Positions 1 through 7,725 of a DNA stretch of 13,852 nt are shown piece after piece. Source of the DNA: an uncultured Clostridia bacterium (GTDB taxonomy: Bacteria; Bacillota; Clostridia; Tissierellales; Peptoniphilaceae); contig CAMYBS010000029.1 in the NCBI GenBank assembly GCA_947254025.1, positions 1-13,852 of the forward strand, given 5' to 3'. The notes beneath the pieces are model-generated. The model saw nothing but the letters and a program-made list of their open reading frames with translations, did not search any database and was not told the DNA's origin. Made by a program: the position numbers and the translations under genes. Each line of letters begins with the position of its first letter. Within the stretch, counting starts at the first letter, position 1.

Positions 1-92
1 ATTTCTCCCTCTTTTATAAGTGATGTTACCAAGTTACGAAGCATAGCATTTCTATGATCAGTTCTACGGCCTAATTTTCTATATTGTGCCAT
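1..92 (-). CDS. rplQ: 50S ribosomal protein L17, N-terminal part (cut by window edge)
   Basis: Only the first 30 codons are present; the gene continues beyond base 1. The visible protein begins [20 protein letters not shown], the conserved N-terminus of L17, which binds 23S rRNA near the exit tunnel of the large subunit. The ATG at 92–90 is preceded by AGGAGG (104–99) with six bases between. That site overlaps the rpoA stop codon, so the two genes are probably translationally coupled. L17 is normally the last gene of the alpha section, so a terminator would be expected just outside the window. Confidence 0.95.
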   Translation of the reverse strand, partial: MAQYRKLGRRTDHRNAMLRNLVTSLIKEGE

Positions 93-102
93 AAGCTTCC
101 TC

Positions 103-1056
103 CTATTCTTCTTCCTTTAAAAATAAGTTTAGTTCTGCAAGCTTATTCTTAACCTCTTCTAGTGATTTCTTTCCAAGGTTTCTTACTTTCATCATTTCTG
201 AATCAGTCTTGCTAACAAGCTCTTGAACTGTGTTAATATTAGCTCTCTTCAAGCAGTTGTAGCTTCTAACTGAAAGATCAAGTTCTTCTACTTGCATATC
301 AAGTGCCTTGTCTTTCTTCTTGTTAGGAACGTCAATCATAACTTCAACATCGTCTATACCGTCGGATAGTTCCATTAGTAGTCCCATGTGTTCAGTTATA
401 ATCTTTGCTGCATAGCTTACAGCATCTACTGCTTTTATAGTTCCGTTAGTCCATACTTCGAGTGTTAATTTATCAAAGTCTGTTATTTGTCCTACTCTTG
501 TATTGTCAATCGATATATTAACTTTCTTAACAGGTGAGAATGATGCGTCTATAGGTATGATGCCTATCTCAGCTTCAGTTTCGTCGCCAGTTCTGTATAT
601 ATCAGTTAGTTCATAGCCTCTGCCTCTTACAAGGTCCATTTCAATACTTAATTTTCCATCTTCATTTATAGTTGCTATGTGATGATCAGGATTTATAACT
701 TCAACTTCAGGTGATGCGATTATATCTTTTGCAGTTACTTCCTTCGGTCCTTTTTGATCGATAAGAAGCTTTTGCGGTTCATCTCCTGTGTATTTAAGCA
801 CTAAGCTCTTAATATTTAATATTATTTCACTTACGTCTTCTAATACTCCGTCAATAGTAGAAAATTCGTGTAATACGTTTTCTATCTTGATTTTGTTTAC
901 AGCTGCACCTGGTAATAAAGAAAGTAGTACTCTTCTTAATGAGTTACCAAGTGTTTCTCCATAGCCTCTTTCAAGAGGTTCTATAATCATCTTAACATAA
1001 GTTCCGTCACTTGTAGCACTTTGTACTTGTACATGTGGCTTTTCTATTTCAATCAC
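103..1056 (-). CDS. rpoA: DNA-directed RNA polymerase subunit alpha
   Basis: The alpha subunit dimerises to scaffold assembly of RNA polymerase and contacts promoter UP elements and activators. The 317-residue length is typical. The N-terminal assembly domain (about 1–230) has the conserved stretch around [17 protein letters not shown] (26–42) and [11 protein letters not shown] (61–71). A charged linker near 245–256 leads to the C-terminal domain (about 257–310), with the DNA-contacting set R264, N267, C268, K270, N293, G295, K297 and S298 by alignment to the E. coli domain. The start codon is GTG at 1056–1054. It is chosen because AAGGAGG lies eight bases upstream and the protein then begins MIEIEKP as in Bacillus. 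Its TAG stop is fused to the rplQ ribosome-binding site. It follows rpsK after 38 bases with no rpsD between. Confidence 0.98.
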   Translation of the reverse strand: MIEIEKPHVQVQSATSDGTYVKMIIEPLERGYGETLGNSLRRVLLSLLPGAAVNKIKIENVLHEFSTIDGVLEDVSEIILNIKSLVLKYTGDEPQKLLIDQKGPKEVTAKDIIASPEVEVINPDHHIATINEDGKLSIEMDLVRGRGYELTDIYRTGDETEAEIGIIPIDASFSPVKKVNISIDNTRVGQITDFDKLTLEVWTNGTIKAVDAVSYAAKIITEHMGLLMELSDGIDDVEVMIDVPNKKKDKALDMQVEELDLSVRSYNCLKRANINTVQELVSKTDSEMMKVRNLGKKSLEEVKNKLAELNLFLKEEE

Positions 1057-1094
1057 AATTAACCCCTCCTTAGACTAAAAAAGTATATTTCAAA

Positions 1095-1493
1095 TTATAC
1101 TCTTCTTCTCTTAGGTGGTCTGCAACCGTTATGAGGTATAGGCGTAACATCTTTGATCATGTTAACTTCAAGTCCTGTTGCTTGCAGACTTCTTATAGCT
1201 GCTTCTCTACCAGCTCCTGGTCCTTTTACATAAACTTCAACAGTTTTTAAACCATGCTCCATAGCCTTCTTAGCTGCTGTTTCAGCTGCTTCTTGTGCTG
1301 CGAATGGAGTTGATTTTCTAGAACCTCTAAAGCCTAATTGTCCAGCACTAGCCCATGATAATACGTTTCCTTGCATATCGGAAATTGTTACCATTGTGTT
1401 GTTGAAAGATGAAGAAATATGAGCTTGGCCTTTTTCTATGTTCTTTTTAACTCTTCTTTTAGTTTTAGTTTTTGTACCTTTTTTAACTGCCAT
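1095..1493 (-). CDS. rpsK: 30S ribosomal protein S11
   Basis: S11 sits on the platform of the small subunit beside the 3' domain of 16S rRNA and the mRNA exit. The 132-residue protein has a lysine-rich N-terminal tail (4–18), the central core with [16 protein letters not shown] (24–39) and [14 protein letters not shown] (54–67), and the hallmark C-terminus [18 protein letters not shown] (115–132). The ATG at 1493 has AAGGAGG seven bases upstream, and that site overlaps the stop codon of rpsM (TAAGGAGG). It lies between rpsM and rpoA, as in the alpha operon of Bacillus. Confidence 0.98.
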   Translation of the reverse strand: MAVKKGTKTKTKRRVKKNIEKGQAHISSSFNNTMVTISDMQGNVLSWASAGQLGFRGSRKSTPFAAQEAAETAAKKAMEHGLKTVEVYVKGPGAGREAAIRSLQATGLEVNMIKDVTPIPHNGCRPPKRRRV

Positions 1494-1506
1494 TTACTCT
1501 ACCTCC

Positions 1507-1860
1507 TTACTTATTACCTGCGTTAGGGCCTTTTCTTGTCCTAGCATTAGTCTTTGTTCTTTGTCCTCTTACAGGAAGATTTCTTTTATGTCTAATTCCT
1601 CTGTATGAGTTTATTTCACGAAGTCTCTTTATATTTAGAGCAACATCACGTCTTAAGTCACCTTCAACTTTGATGTGATCAACCTTATCTCTGATTAGGT
1701 TTACTTCTGCTTCAGTTAAATCCTTAACTCTTGTGTTAGGATCTACTCCACATTCACTTAATATTTTTTGCGAAGTTGAAAGACCTATACCAAATATATA
1801 TGTTAAAGATATTTCAACTCTTTTATCTCTAGGGATATCAACACCTGCAATTCTTGCCAT
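1507..1860 (-). CDS. rpsM: 30S ribosomal protein S13
   Basis: S13 is a small-subunit head protein that forms bridges to the large subunit and contacts P-site tRNA through its tail. Visible features are the N-terminal [15 protein letters not shown], the YIFGIG turn (21–26), the [10 protein letters not shown] segment (64–73) and the basic C-terminal motif [20 protein letters not shown] (88–107). At 117 residues it is a few residues shorter than the Bacillus protein (121): the tail ends GPNAGNK instead of the usual longer Lys/Arg-rich end. AGGAGG precedes the ATG by nine bases. The TAA stop is part of the rpsK ribosome-binding site. Confidence 0.98.
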   Translation of the reverse strand: MARIAGVDIPRDKRVEISLTYIFGIGLSTSQKILSECGVDPNTRVKDLTEAEVNLIRDKVDHIKVEGDLRRDVALNIKRLREINSYRGIRHKRNLPVRGQRTKTNARTRKGPNAGNK

Positions 1861-1876
1861 TAAGCTACACCTCCTA

Positions 1877-1990
1877 TTAACCTTGTACTTGTTTATGTTT
1901 TGGATTTTCGCAAATTACCATAACTTTTCCGTGTCTTTTGATAATTTTGCATTTATCACAAATTTTCTTAACTGATGGTCTTACCTTCAT
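1877..1990 (-). CDS. rpmJ: 50S ribosomal protein L36, zinc-binding form
   Basis: This 37-codon gene encodes [10 protein letters not shown] followed by [20 protein letters not shown] and KHKQVQG. L36 is a small zinc-ribbon protein of the large subunit. The metal ligands C11, C14, C27 and H32 are all present, so this is the zinc-containing (C+) form rather than the zinc-free paralogue made under zinc starvation. The ribosome-binding site AAGGAG overlaps the infA stop codon. The position between infA and rpsM is the standard alpha-operon order. The 37-residue length matches the family. Confidence 0.97.
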   Translation of the reverse strand: MKVRPSVKKICDKCKIIKRHGKVMVICENPKHKQVQG

Positions 1991-2001
1991 TTTATCTCTC
2001 C

Positions 2002-2220
2002 TTACTTCTTACGCCAAGTTATACGTCCTCTCTCCAAGTCATATGGAGAAAGTTCGACATTTACTGTATCTCCGGGTAGAATCCTTATATAATTCATTCT
2101 TAATTTTCCAGAGATATGACATGTAATTATGTGTTCATTTTGAAGCTTAACCTTGAATATGGCGTTTGGTAGTGCGTCGACTACTACACCTTCAAGCTCG
2201 ATAATGTCTTTTTTAGCCAT
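2002..2220 (-). CDS. infA: Translation initiation factor IF-1
   Basis: IF-1 occupies the ribosomal A site during initiation and works with IF-2 and IF-3. The 72-residue protein is a single S1-like OB fold with the family's landmarks: [11 protein letters not shown] at the start, [18 protein letters not shown] (24–41), IRILPGD (45–51), and [14 protein letters not shown] toward the end. The ATG at 2220 has AGGAGG six bases upstream, and that site is fused to the TAG stop of the preceding KOW gene (TAGGAGG). The methionine aminopeptidase gene that commonly lies a little upstream in other Firmicutes is absent here. Confidence 0.98.
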   Translation of the reverse strand: MAKKDIIELEGVVVDALPNAIFKVKLQNEHIITCHISGKLRMNYIRILPGDTVNVELSPYDLERGRITWRKK

Positions 2221-2229
2221 TTTGTCCTC

Positions 2230-2514
2230 CTAATGTTCCTCTTCTAAGAAAGGTTCTAGATACTTTCTTATTTGACTGTTTGTTAATCTTGAATTTTCTT
2301 CTACTTTCTTTTGAAAATCTTCAACTATTGTATGATATACGATTAAGTGCTTGATCTTTTTAAGCTTAGGCTTCTCAAGCTTTCTTAGTTTTCCGTCAAC
2401 AAGTAGCACGTGTGCATCGTCAACAACACCGTAGACCAAAAACAGTCTCATCATATCTCTTCCGGATTTAGATTTAACCAGTTGTCCTACTACAATATCC
2501 TTTGTAGATTCCAT
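2230..2514 (-). CDS. KOW-domain RNA-binding protein (L14e-like, clostridial type)
   Basis: A 94-residue basic protein with a KOW-like N-terminal half: DIVVGQLVKSKSGRDMMR (6–23) forms the expected beta-hairpin and glycine turn, followed by YGVVDDAHVLLVDGKLRKL (28–46). A lysine-rich stretch (49–57) and an acidic, helical-looking C-terminus (about 66–94, ending LEEEH) complete it. Small proteins of this kind, distantly related to archaeal/eukaryotic L14e, are common just before infA in Clostridia. Their function is not established; binding to ribosomal RNA is an inference. It starts eight bases after adk, with only a weak ribosome-binding site (TAGGTG) made from the adk stop codon. Its own TAG stop is fused to the infA ribosome-binding site. 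Confidence 0.85.
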   Translation of the reverse strand: MESTKDIVVGQLVKSKSGRDMMRLFLVYGVVDDAHVLLVDGKLRKLEKPKLKKIKHLIVYHTIVEDFQKKVEENSRLTNSQIRKYLEPFLEEEH

Positions 2515-2522
2515 CGTTTCAC

Positions 2523-3170
2523 CTATCTACCCAATTTAGATTTTATCGATTCAAAAGTCTCATCAATAGAAAGAGTTCCATCGATATTCAATATGATGCC
2601 TTCAGCTGTATAGAAATCTACTAAAGGCTTTGTTTCTTTTTCGTAAACATCGATTCTGTTCTTAACAGTTTCTTCGTTGTCGTCCTTTCTAGTAATAAGA
2701 GCTTCGCCATCGTAATCACATACTCCTTCTTCCTTTGGTGGATTGTTTTGTATGTGATAACTTCTTTGGCACTTAGGGCATACCCTTCTTCCAGTGATTC
2801 TATCAATTAAGAATTTAGAAGGTACTTCTATGTTGATAACTGCGTCAAGCGGCATATCAAGTTTTTTAAGCATGTCTTTAAGCGCTTCAGCTTGGCTTAT
2901 ATTTCTTGGGTAACCGTCTAGTAAGAAGCCATGTTCTTTAAGGTCGTCTTTGGATAATCTATCCATAACCATATCGTTAACAAGTGAGTCTGGAACTAAA
3001 AGTCCTTTGTCCATGTACTCAGTTGCCTTCTTACCAAGCTCTGTACCACCTTTAATATTTTCTCTGAACATATCTCCTGTAGAAATATGTTTTACTTTGT
3101 AATGTTCAACAATCTTATCACTTTGAGTTCCTTTTCCAGCTCCTGGAGGTCCTAAAATTAATAATCTCAT
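2523..3170 (-). CDS. adk: Adenylate kinase, zinc-binding LID form
   Basis: Adenylate kinase converts ATP plus AMP to two ADP in the cytoplasm. Visible motifs, numbered from the chosen start, are the P-loop GPPGAGKGT (7–15), the AMP-binding STGDMFR (30–36), LLDGYPR (83–89), and the LID domain (about 121–158) with C131, C134, C151 and D154, the four-ligand zinc site of Gram-positive enzymes. The total length of 215 is typical. Two ATG codons are adjacent (3173 and 3170). AGGAGG at 3177–3182 lies only three bases from the first but six from the second, so the second is preferred. The ribosome-binding site overlaps the secY stop. The order secY–adk is standard. Confidence 0.97.
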   Translation of the reverse strand: MRLLILGPPGAGKGTQSDKIVEHYKVKHISTGDMFRENIKGGTELGKKATEYMDKGLLVPDSLVNDMVMDRLSKDDLKEHGFLLDGYPRNISQAEALKDMLKKLDMPLDAVINIEVPSKFLIDRITGRRVCPKCQRSYHIQNNPPKEEGVCDYDGEALITRKDDNEETVKNRIDVYEKETKPLVDFYTAEGIILNIDGTLSIDETFESIKSKLGR

Positions 3171-3180
3171 CATTAACCTC

Positions 3181-4440
3181 CTAGCTTAAGAAACCCTTGT
3201 AGTGTCTCATCATCATTTGAGCTTCGATTTGCTTGATTGTTTCAATAACAACACCAACAACGATTATGATACCTGTACCTGTAAAGTGTGTTTGCATCTT
3301 TAATACTGATCCAAGTATTATAGGTAGTGTTGCAAGTAATGCAAGCGATATAGCTCCAACAAGACCGATTCTTCTAACAACTTTTGTTAAGAAGTCGCTA
3401 GTAGGTCTACCTGGTCTGATACCAGGGATGAAACCACCGTTTTGTTGTAAGTTCTTAGAGTATTCAATTGGGTTGAATTGTATTTCGTTATAGAAGAATG
3501 TGAAGAATACAATTAGTATGATATTTAATACCGCAAATGCTACTGAGTTGTATCCTAAATATGTCTCCATAAACTTACCAAATGAACCTCCAGTGATCAT
3601 TCCTATTGTTTGGAAAGCTCCAAGGAATGATGTAGAGAAGATTACTGGCATAACTCCTGCCATGTTAACTTTCATAGGGATGTGTGTTGATTGTCCACCA
3701 TACATCTTTCTACCTACTACTCTTTTAGCATATTGTACGCCAATTCTTCTTTCGCCTTCTTGTATTGCTACAACGAAAGCAACTATAGCTATCATAGCGA
3801 TAGTCATAATTATAACGTTAACTAAGTTGTATTGTCCAGCTTTAGTTAATTTGAAGTATTGTCCTACTGTTTCAGGAAGTCTTGCGATGATTCCAAGGAA
3901 GATGATAAGTGAAATACCGTTACCAACGCCCTTTTCAGTGATTTGATCACCTAGGAATACTAAGAATTGTGTACCAGCTACTAAGCAAAGTACCATAAGT
4001 AATTTTGCTAGTGTGCCGCCAGTAACTGTTCCTCTAAGTAGTCCAAATACTGTACCAACACCTTGAACTACAGCTAGTAGTATAGTAAGGTATCTTGTAT
4101 ATCTGTTAATTTTCTTTCTACCAGTTTCGCCTTCCTTAGCAAGTTCTTCTAGCTTTGGAATAGCAACTGTTAGTAGCTGAATGATGATGGATGCGTTGAT
4201 GTAAGGATAAATGTTTGATGCAAATATACTTAATCTGGATAACGCTCCACCTGCCATCATATCTAGAAAGCCTAAAAGGCTTGAGTTGTTTGCTTGAAAG
4301 AAGCTTTGAAGAGCATCTCTGTTTACAAATGGAAGTGGAATAAAGTTTCCAAGTCTATAAATGAATAACATGGCAAGAGTGAATAAAATTTTAACTCTTA
4401 TCTCTTTAACAGCCCATGCGTTCTTTAGAGTCTTAAACAT
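3181..4440 (-). CDS. secY: Preprotein translocase subunit SecY
   Basis: SecY forms the protein-conducting channel of the cytoplasmic membrane with SecE and SecG. The 419-residue protein shows the expected run of about ten membrane segments. The first begins near residue 18. The plug and TM2 region includes SNIYPYINASIIIQLL (75–90). The large cytoplasmic loop carries EGERRIGVQYAKR (228–240) and STHIPMKVNMAGVMPVIF (251–268). The C-terminal cytoplasmic loop has GGFIPGIRPGRPTSDFL (335–351), where SecA and ribosome contacts are made. It begins one base after the rplO stop (TAAAATG), and its ribosome-binding site (GAGGTG) lies in the last codons of rplO. Translation coupled to rplO is likely. The TAG stop is fused to the adk ribosome-binding site. 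Confidence 0.98.
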   Translation of the reverse strand: MFKTLKNAWAVKEIRVKILFTLAMLFIYRLGNFIPLPFVNRDALQSFFQANNSSLLGFLDMMAGGALSRLSIFASNIYPYINASIIIQLLTVAIPKLEELAKEGETGRKKINRYTRYLTILLAVVQGVGTVFGLLRGTVTGGTLAKLLMVLCLVAGTQFLVFLGDQITEKGVGNGISLIIFLGIIARLPETVGQYFKLTKAGQYNLVNVIIMTIAMIAIVAFVVAIQEGERRIGVQYAKRVVGRKMYGGQSTHIPMKVNMAGVMPVIFSTSFLGAFQTIGMITGGSFGKFMETYLGYNSVAFAVLNIILIVFFTFFYNEIQFNPIEYSKNLQQNGGFIPGIRPGRPTSDFLTKVVRRIGLVGAISLALLATLPIILGSVLKMQTHFTGTGIIIVVGVVIETIKQIEAQMMMRHYKGFLS

Positions 4441-4441
4441 T

Positions 4442-4894
4442 TTATTTCACCTCTACCTTTCCGCCCTTTGCCTCAACCTTTTCTTTAGCACTTTCACTTA
4501 TTCTTTCAACGTTAAGATTGATTTTCTTTTCTAATTCTCCATTACCTAAAACCTTAACACCGTTTACGGCTAAGTTCTTTCTAACTAAGCCTCTTTCGAT
4601 AAGCTTTTGTGTATCTACAGTTTCACCATCATCAAAGATATTTAAGCTGGAGATGTTAACTGTTGCATATTCTTTTCTGAATATATTTTTAAAGCCCCTC
4701 TTAGGTAATCTTCTGAATAGTGGCATTTGACCGCCTTCGAAGCCTGGTCTAACTCCTCCACCTGATCTTGACTTTTGTCCTTTTGTACCACGGCCAGAAG
4801 TTTTTCCTAAGCCTGATCCAATACCTCTACCTCTACGAGTAGCTTTTTGACCGATCTTGCCGCCTTCTTGAGCTTGTAAATTATTTAGCTTCAT
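4442..4894 (-). CDS. rplO: 50S ribosomal protein L15
   Basis: L15 is a late-assembling large-subunit protein whose extended N-terminal arm penetrates 23S rRNA. The 150-residue product has the Gly/Arg/Lys-rich arm (about 10–70), including [20 protein letters not shown] (20–39), [20 protein letters not shown] (44–63) and PKRGFKN (64–70). A compact C-terminal domain ends in alternating Lys/Val/Glu. AAGGAGG precedes the ATG by seven bases. The last codons contain the secY ribosome-binding site, and the TAA stop is one base from the secY start. Confidence 0.98.
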   Translation of the reverse strand: MKLNNLQAQEGGKIGQKATRRGRGIGSGLGKTSGRGTKGQKSRSGGGVRPGFEGGQMPLFRRLPKRGFKNIFRKEYATVNISSLNIFDDGETVDTQKLIERGLVRKNLAVNGVKVLGNGELEKKINLNVERISESAKEKVEAKGGKVEVK

Positions 4895-4909
4895 CTTTAC
4901 ACCTCCTTA

Positions 4910-5086
4910 TTAGTCTACGATTTCAAGCATGTAGTCTACTTTGTGTATCATCCCTCTAATTTGTGGGGTATCATTCTTTTCTACTACTTGGCCAATCTTT
5001 CTAAGACCAATAGCTCTAACTACCTTTATATGATCAGAAGGTTTACCGATAAAACTTCTTTTAAGTTTAATTTTAATAGTGTTCAT
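4910..5086 (-). CDS. rpmD: 50S ribosomal protein L30
   Basis: This short gene encodes 58 residues beginning MNTIKIKLKRSFIGKPSDH and continuing with IKVVRAIGLRKIGQVVEKND and a C-terminus ending VDYMLEIVD. This is the L30 pattern: a beta-alpha-beta fold with a basic first strand, the GLRKIG turn and the RGMIHKVDYML strand. L30 is a peripheral large-subunit protein, usually about 58–60 residues. The ATG at 5086 follows AGGAGG (5100–5095) by eight bases, and that site overlaps the rpsE stop. The gene ends in tandem TAA stop codons (TAATAAGGAGG) that run into the rplO ribosome-binding site. Confidence 0.97.
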   Translation of the reverse strand: MNTIKIKLKRSFIGKPSDHIKVVRAIGLRKIGQVVEKNDTPQIRGMIHKVDYMLEIVD

Positions 5087-5098
5087 AACTTAAACCTC

Positions 5099-5605
5099 CT
5101 ATCCTAATAACTCTTCTACAGATTTTCCTCTTGCTTTTGCAACTTCTTCGGCTCTCTTTAAGTTCATAAGTCCGTTGATAGTAGCGTTTACAATGTTACG
5201 AGGATTGTTTGATCCAAGACGTTTTGCAGAAATGTTTTCGATACCTGCAAGTTCACATACGGCACGGATAGCGGAAGATGCCTTAATACCTGATCCCTTA
5301 GGAGCTGGCTTTAAGAATACCTTACCTGCACCATAGATACCCTTAATTTCGTGTGGTATAGTTGTATCAACTATAGCAACTTCAATTAAGTGCTTCTTAG
5401 CGTCTTGTACTGCCTTTCTTATAGCTTCAGGTACTTCAAGAGCCTTGCTCATACCAACGCCAACATGTCCTTGTCTGTCTCCAACAACAACTAAGGCCGA
5501 GAATCTAAAGTTTCTACCACCCTTTACTACTTTTGCAACTCTGTTTATAGAAACAACTTGTTCTTCAAGATCAAGAGTTGCTGCATCAATAATTAAGTGT
5601 TCCAT
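5099..5605 (-). CDS. rpsE: 30S ribosomal protein S5
   Basis: S5 lies at the mRNA entry region of the small subunit and affects decoding accuracy. The N-terminal double-stranded-RNA-binding-like domain includes [20 protein letters not shown] (18–37) and [20 protein letters not shown] (42–61). The C-terminal domain includes [16 protein letters not shown] and GSNNPRN. A TTG codon at 5608 directly precedes the ATG at 5605. The ATG is chosen because it has a seven-base gap from GGGAGG (5618–5613) and gives 168 residues, close to the usual length. Its TAG stop is fused with the rpmD ribosome-binding site. Confidence 0.97.
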   Translation of the reverse strand: MEHLIIDAATLDLEEQVVSINRVAKVVKGGRNFRFSALVVVGDRQGHVGVGMSKALEVPEAIRKAVQDAKKHLIEVAIVDTTIPHEIKGIYGAGKVFLKPAPKGSGIKASSAIRAVCELAGIENISAKRLGSNNPRNIVNATINGLMNLKRAEEVAKARGKSVEELLG

Positions 5606-5622
5606 CAATTCCCCTCCCTTTG

Positions 5623-5985
5623 TTAAAATTTAAGACCTGCTGATCTAGCTGCGTCAGCTAGTTCTTTAATCCTACCATGATAGATGTAACCTGCTCTATC
5701 GAATACAACTTCTTCTATGCCTTTTTCTTTAGCGATTTCACCAATCTTTGTACCAACAGCTTTAGCTGCTTCGATGTTTGATGTTCTCTCTAAGTTTAAA
5801 GACTTATCAAGTGTTGATGCTTGTGCAAGTGTTACACCATTAACGTCATCTATAAGTTGTGCATATATATGTTTATCACTTCTAAATACACATAGTCTTG
5901 GTCTTTCTTGAGTACCGGAAATCTTAGATCTGATTCTTAAGTGTCTTTTTTGACGACTTACTTTTTTTGCTTCTTTGTTTATCAT
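5623..5985 (-). CDS. rplR: 50S ribosomal protein L18
   Basis: L18 binds 5S rRNA and, with L5, forms the central protuberance of the large subunit. The 120-residue protein has a basic N-terminus ([20 protein letters not shown]), then [20 protein letters not shown] (29–48), and the C-terminal signature [20 protein letters not shown] (93–112) followed by ARSAGLKF. The ATG at 5985 is eight bases after AGGAGG, which is fused to the rplF stop codon (TAGGAGG). The order rplF–rplR–rpsE matches the spc operon. Confidence 0.98.
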   Translation of the reverse strand: MINKEAKKVSRQKRHLRIRSKISGTQERPRLCVFRSDKHIYAQLIDDVNGVTLAQASTLDKSLNLERTSNIEAAKAVGTKIGEIAKEKGIEEVVFDRAGYIYHGRIKELADAARSAGLKF

Positions 5986-5997
5986 CTAATTATCCTC

Positions 5998-6534
5998 CTA
6001 CTTACCAGTCTTACCAACTTTACGTCTTACATACTCGTCAGTGTATCTAATACCTTTTCCTTTGTAAGGCTCAGGCATTCTGAATGTTCTGATGTATGCT
6101 GCGTATTGTCCAACTTTTTGTTTGTCTAAACCTTTAACAACAATCTTGTCTTGTTCAGGCACTTCAACTGTAATTCCTTCTGGATCTTCTAGTTCAAGTG
6201 GATGTGAAAAACCAAGTGTTAAGGCTAGTTTATTACCATTCTTTTGTGCTCTATAACCTGTACCTATAATAGTAAGTTCTTTTGAGAAACCTTCTGTTAC
6301 ACCAGTAACCATATTATGGATTAGTGATCTAGTTAGGCCGTGTAGAGCTTTTATTTTCTTTTCATCGTTAGGACGTTCAACATTTAAGATACCATCTTCA
6401 ATCTTTATTGTAAGATCTTTACAGATGTTTTCTTTTAGTTCGCCCTTTGGTCCTTTTACAGTAACTACTCCGTCATTAACTTTAACTTCTACGCCTTGAG
6501 GTACTGTAATAGGTTTAAGACCTATTCTTGACAT
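5998..6534 (-). CDS. rplF: 50S ribosomal protein L6
   Basis: L6 lies near the factor-binding site and sarcin-ricin loop of the large subunit. The 178-residue protein has two similar alpha/beta domains. The first begins [17 protein letters not shown] and includes [10 protein letters not shown] (24–33). The second contains [20 protein letters not shown] (91–110) and the conserved C-terminus [20 protein letters not shown] (154–173). The length is typical. AGGAGG precedes the ATG by seven bases. The TAG stop overlaps the rplR ribosome-binding site. Confidence 0.98.
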   Translation of the reverse strand: MSRIGLKPITVPQGVEVKVNDGVVTVKGPKGELKENICKDLTIKIEDGILNVERPNDEKKIKALHGLTRSLIHNMVTGVTEGFSKELTIIGTGYRAQKNGNKLALTLGFSHPLELEDPEGITVEVPEQDKIVVKGLDKQKVGQYAAYIRTFRMPEPYKGKGIRYTDEYVRRKVGKTGK

Positions 6535-6555
6535 TATTACTCCTCCTAGCTAATT

Positions 6556-6951
6556 TTACCATACATAGCAGATTACTTCTCCGCCCACTTTGTCTTCTCT
6601 AGCTTTTTTGTCTGTCATAAGACCGTGAGATGTAGAAAGTATTGCTATACCTAATCCACCTAATACTTTAGGCACTTCGTTTGAATTTACATATATTCTA
6701 AGTCCGGGTTTAGAAATTCTCTTGATACCGGAAATTACTCTTTCTTTGTTTGGAAGGTATTTAAGTTCAACTCTTATTAAGCCTTGCTTGTTGTCTTCTA
6801 CGACTTCAAAGCCTTTTATATAACCTTCATCTAAAAGTATTTGAGCGATTTCTTGTTTAATTCTTGACTTCGGAATATCTACTGAATCGTGTTTTTGTGA
6901 GTTAGAATTTCTGATTCTTGTAAGCATATCCGCGATTGGATCCGTCATCAT
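6556..6951 (-). CDS. rpsH: 30S ribosomal protein S8
   Basis: S8 is a primary 16S rRNA-binding protein of the central domain. In E. coli it also represses the spc operon by binding near the rplE start. The 131-residue product begins [16 protein letters not shown] and ends with the family signature [15 protein letters not shown] (106–120) and GGEVICYVW. Two adjacent ATG codons (6951 and 6948) are possible starts. The first is kept because it lies closer to the GGAGGAG ribosome-binding site and matches the residues preceding MTDPIADML in other Firmicutes. The gene follows the S14 gene by 18 bases. Confidence 0.97.
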   Translation of the reverse strand: MMTDPIADMLTRIRNSNSQKHDSVDIPKSRIKQEIAQILLDEGYIKGFEVVEDNKQGLIRVELKYLPNKERVISGIKRISKPGLRIYVNSNEVPKVLGGLGIAILSTSHGLMTDKKAREDKVGGEVICYVW

Positions 6952-6969
6952 ATTACATCACTCCTCCTT

Positions 6970-7155
6970 CTACCAGCTTGCTTTTTTAACGCCAGGAATT
7001 TCTCCCTTATATGCTAACTTTCTGAAGCATATACGGCAAATTCCGTATTTTCTAAGGTAAGCATGTGGTCTTCCGCATATCTTACATCTGTTGTATTCTC
7101 TTACCTTGTATTTTTGTTTTCTTTGTTGCTTAGCAACCATTGATTTTTTAGCCAT
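6970..7155 (-). CDS. rpsZ: 30S ribosomal protein S14, zinc-binding type Z
   Basis: This 61-residue S14 is the short zinc-binding form of the small-subunit head protein. Two CXXC pairs, C24/C27 (CKIC) and C40/C43 (CRIC), form the zinc knuckle. The end [16 protein letters not shown] is the conserved C-terminus. The long, zinc-free S14 of about 89 residues is not seen in this window. AAGGAGG lies upstream of the ATG, and the gene sits between rplE and rpsH, the standard place. Some databases name the type Z gene rpsN. All four cysteines are present, so zinc dependence is expected. Confidence 0.97.
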   Translation of the reverse strand: MAKKSMVAKQQRKQKYKVREYNRCKICGRPHAYLRKYGICRICFRKLAYKGEIPGVKKASW

Positions 7156-7168
7156 CTACTTCCTCCTT

Positions 7169-7711
7169 TTACTTTCTAAAAGGCATACCAAGAAGCTCTA
7201 AGAATACTTTAGCTTCTTTATCAGTATTTGCTGTAGTAACAATTATGATATCCATACCTCTGATTTCATCTACTTCGTCGTAAACGATTTCAGGGAATAT
7301 TAATTGTTCTTTAATACCTAATGCATAGTTTCCTCTACCGTCGAATGAAGTGCTGCTTACACCTCTGAAGTCTCTTACTCTTGGAAGAGCGATGTTCATT
7401 AACTTGTCTAAGAAGTAGTACATCTTGTCTCTTCTAAGTGTTACTTTACATCCGATCTTCATGCCTTCTCTTAGCTTAAAGTTAGCTATAGATTTCTTAG
7501 CGTGTGTAATAACAGGTTTTTGTCCAGTTATTAGCTCTAATTCTCTTAAGGCATTTTCAAGAACTTTTGGATTTTCTTTAGCGTGTCCTAAACCGATGTT
7601 TATAACGATCTTGTCTAGCTTAGGAGCTTGCATTATATTATCATATCCTAATTTTTCCATCAATTGAGGCACAATTTCTTCTTTGTACCTTGTTTCCAGT
7701 CTGGAAGCCAT
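7169..7711 (-). CDS. rplE: 50S ribosomal protein L5
   Basis: L5 binds 5S rRNA, forms part of the central protuberance and contacts P-site tRNA. The 180-residue protein carries [18 protein letters not shown] (32–49), [20 protein letters not shown] (64–83), [15 protein letters not shown] (84–98), [11 protein letters not shown] (114–124) and the C-terminal [20 protein letters not shown]. The ATG at 7711 follows GGGAGG by eight bases. Right after the start codon lies a nearly perfect inverted repeat (7694–7706). The site matches the region where S8 represses translation in E. coli, but I see no clear S8 consensus. Confidence 0.98.
   Translation of the reverse strand: MASRLETRYKEEIVPQLMEKLGYDNIMQAPKLDKIVINIGLGHAKENPKVLENALRELELITGQKPVITHAKKSIANFKLREGMKIGCKVTLRRDKMYYFLDKLMNIALPRVRDFRGVSSTSFDGRGNYALGIKEQLIFPEIVYDEVDEIRGMDIIIVTTANTDKEAKVFLELLGMPFRK
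7694..7706 (-). repeat. Inverted repeat just after the rplE start codon
   Basis: TTCCAGACTGGAA is a perfect six-base inverted repeat around one central base. As RNA it would form four pairs (TTCC/GGAA) with a five-base loop. It spans codons 2–6 of rplE. In E. coli the S8 repressor site of the spc operon overlaps the rplE start, so the place is suggestive, but the conserved S8 core is not evident. Confidence 0.35.
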
Positions 7712-7725
7712 CCGTTCTACCTCCC

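Noticed and set aside
1094..1099. TATAAT at the rpsK stop codon, as a possible internal promoter for rpoA
   Set aside because: The nearest -35-like sequence (TTGCAG) is about 20 bases away, outside the usual 16–18, and the bases are constrained by the S11 C-terminus and stop.
2621..2806. A 61-codon minus-strand frame inside adk
   Set aside because: It is a different frame of the LID-encoding part of adk, which is itself intact and strongly conserved.
3171..3173. First of two adjacent ATG codons as the adk start
   Set aside because: It is only three bases from AGGAGG; the second ATG has more suitable spacing and gives the usual MRLLILGPPGAGKGT start.
3500..3946. A 148-codon open frame on the plus strand, antisense to secY
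   Set aside because: It lies fully within secY, has no ribosome-binding site of the type used here, and its hydrophobic, repetitive composition is the expected mirror of SecY membrane codons. Other plus-strand frames in the window are rejected for the same reason.
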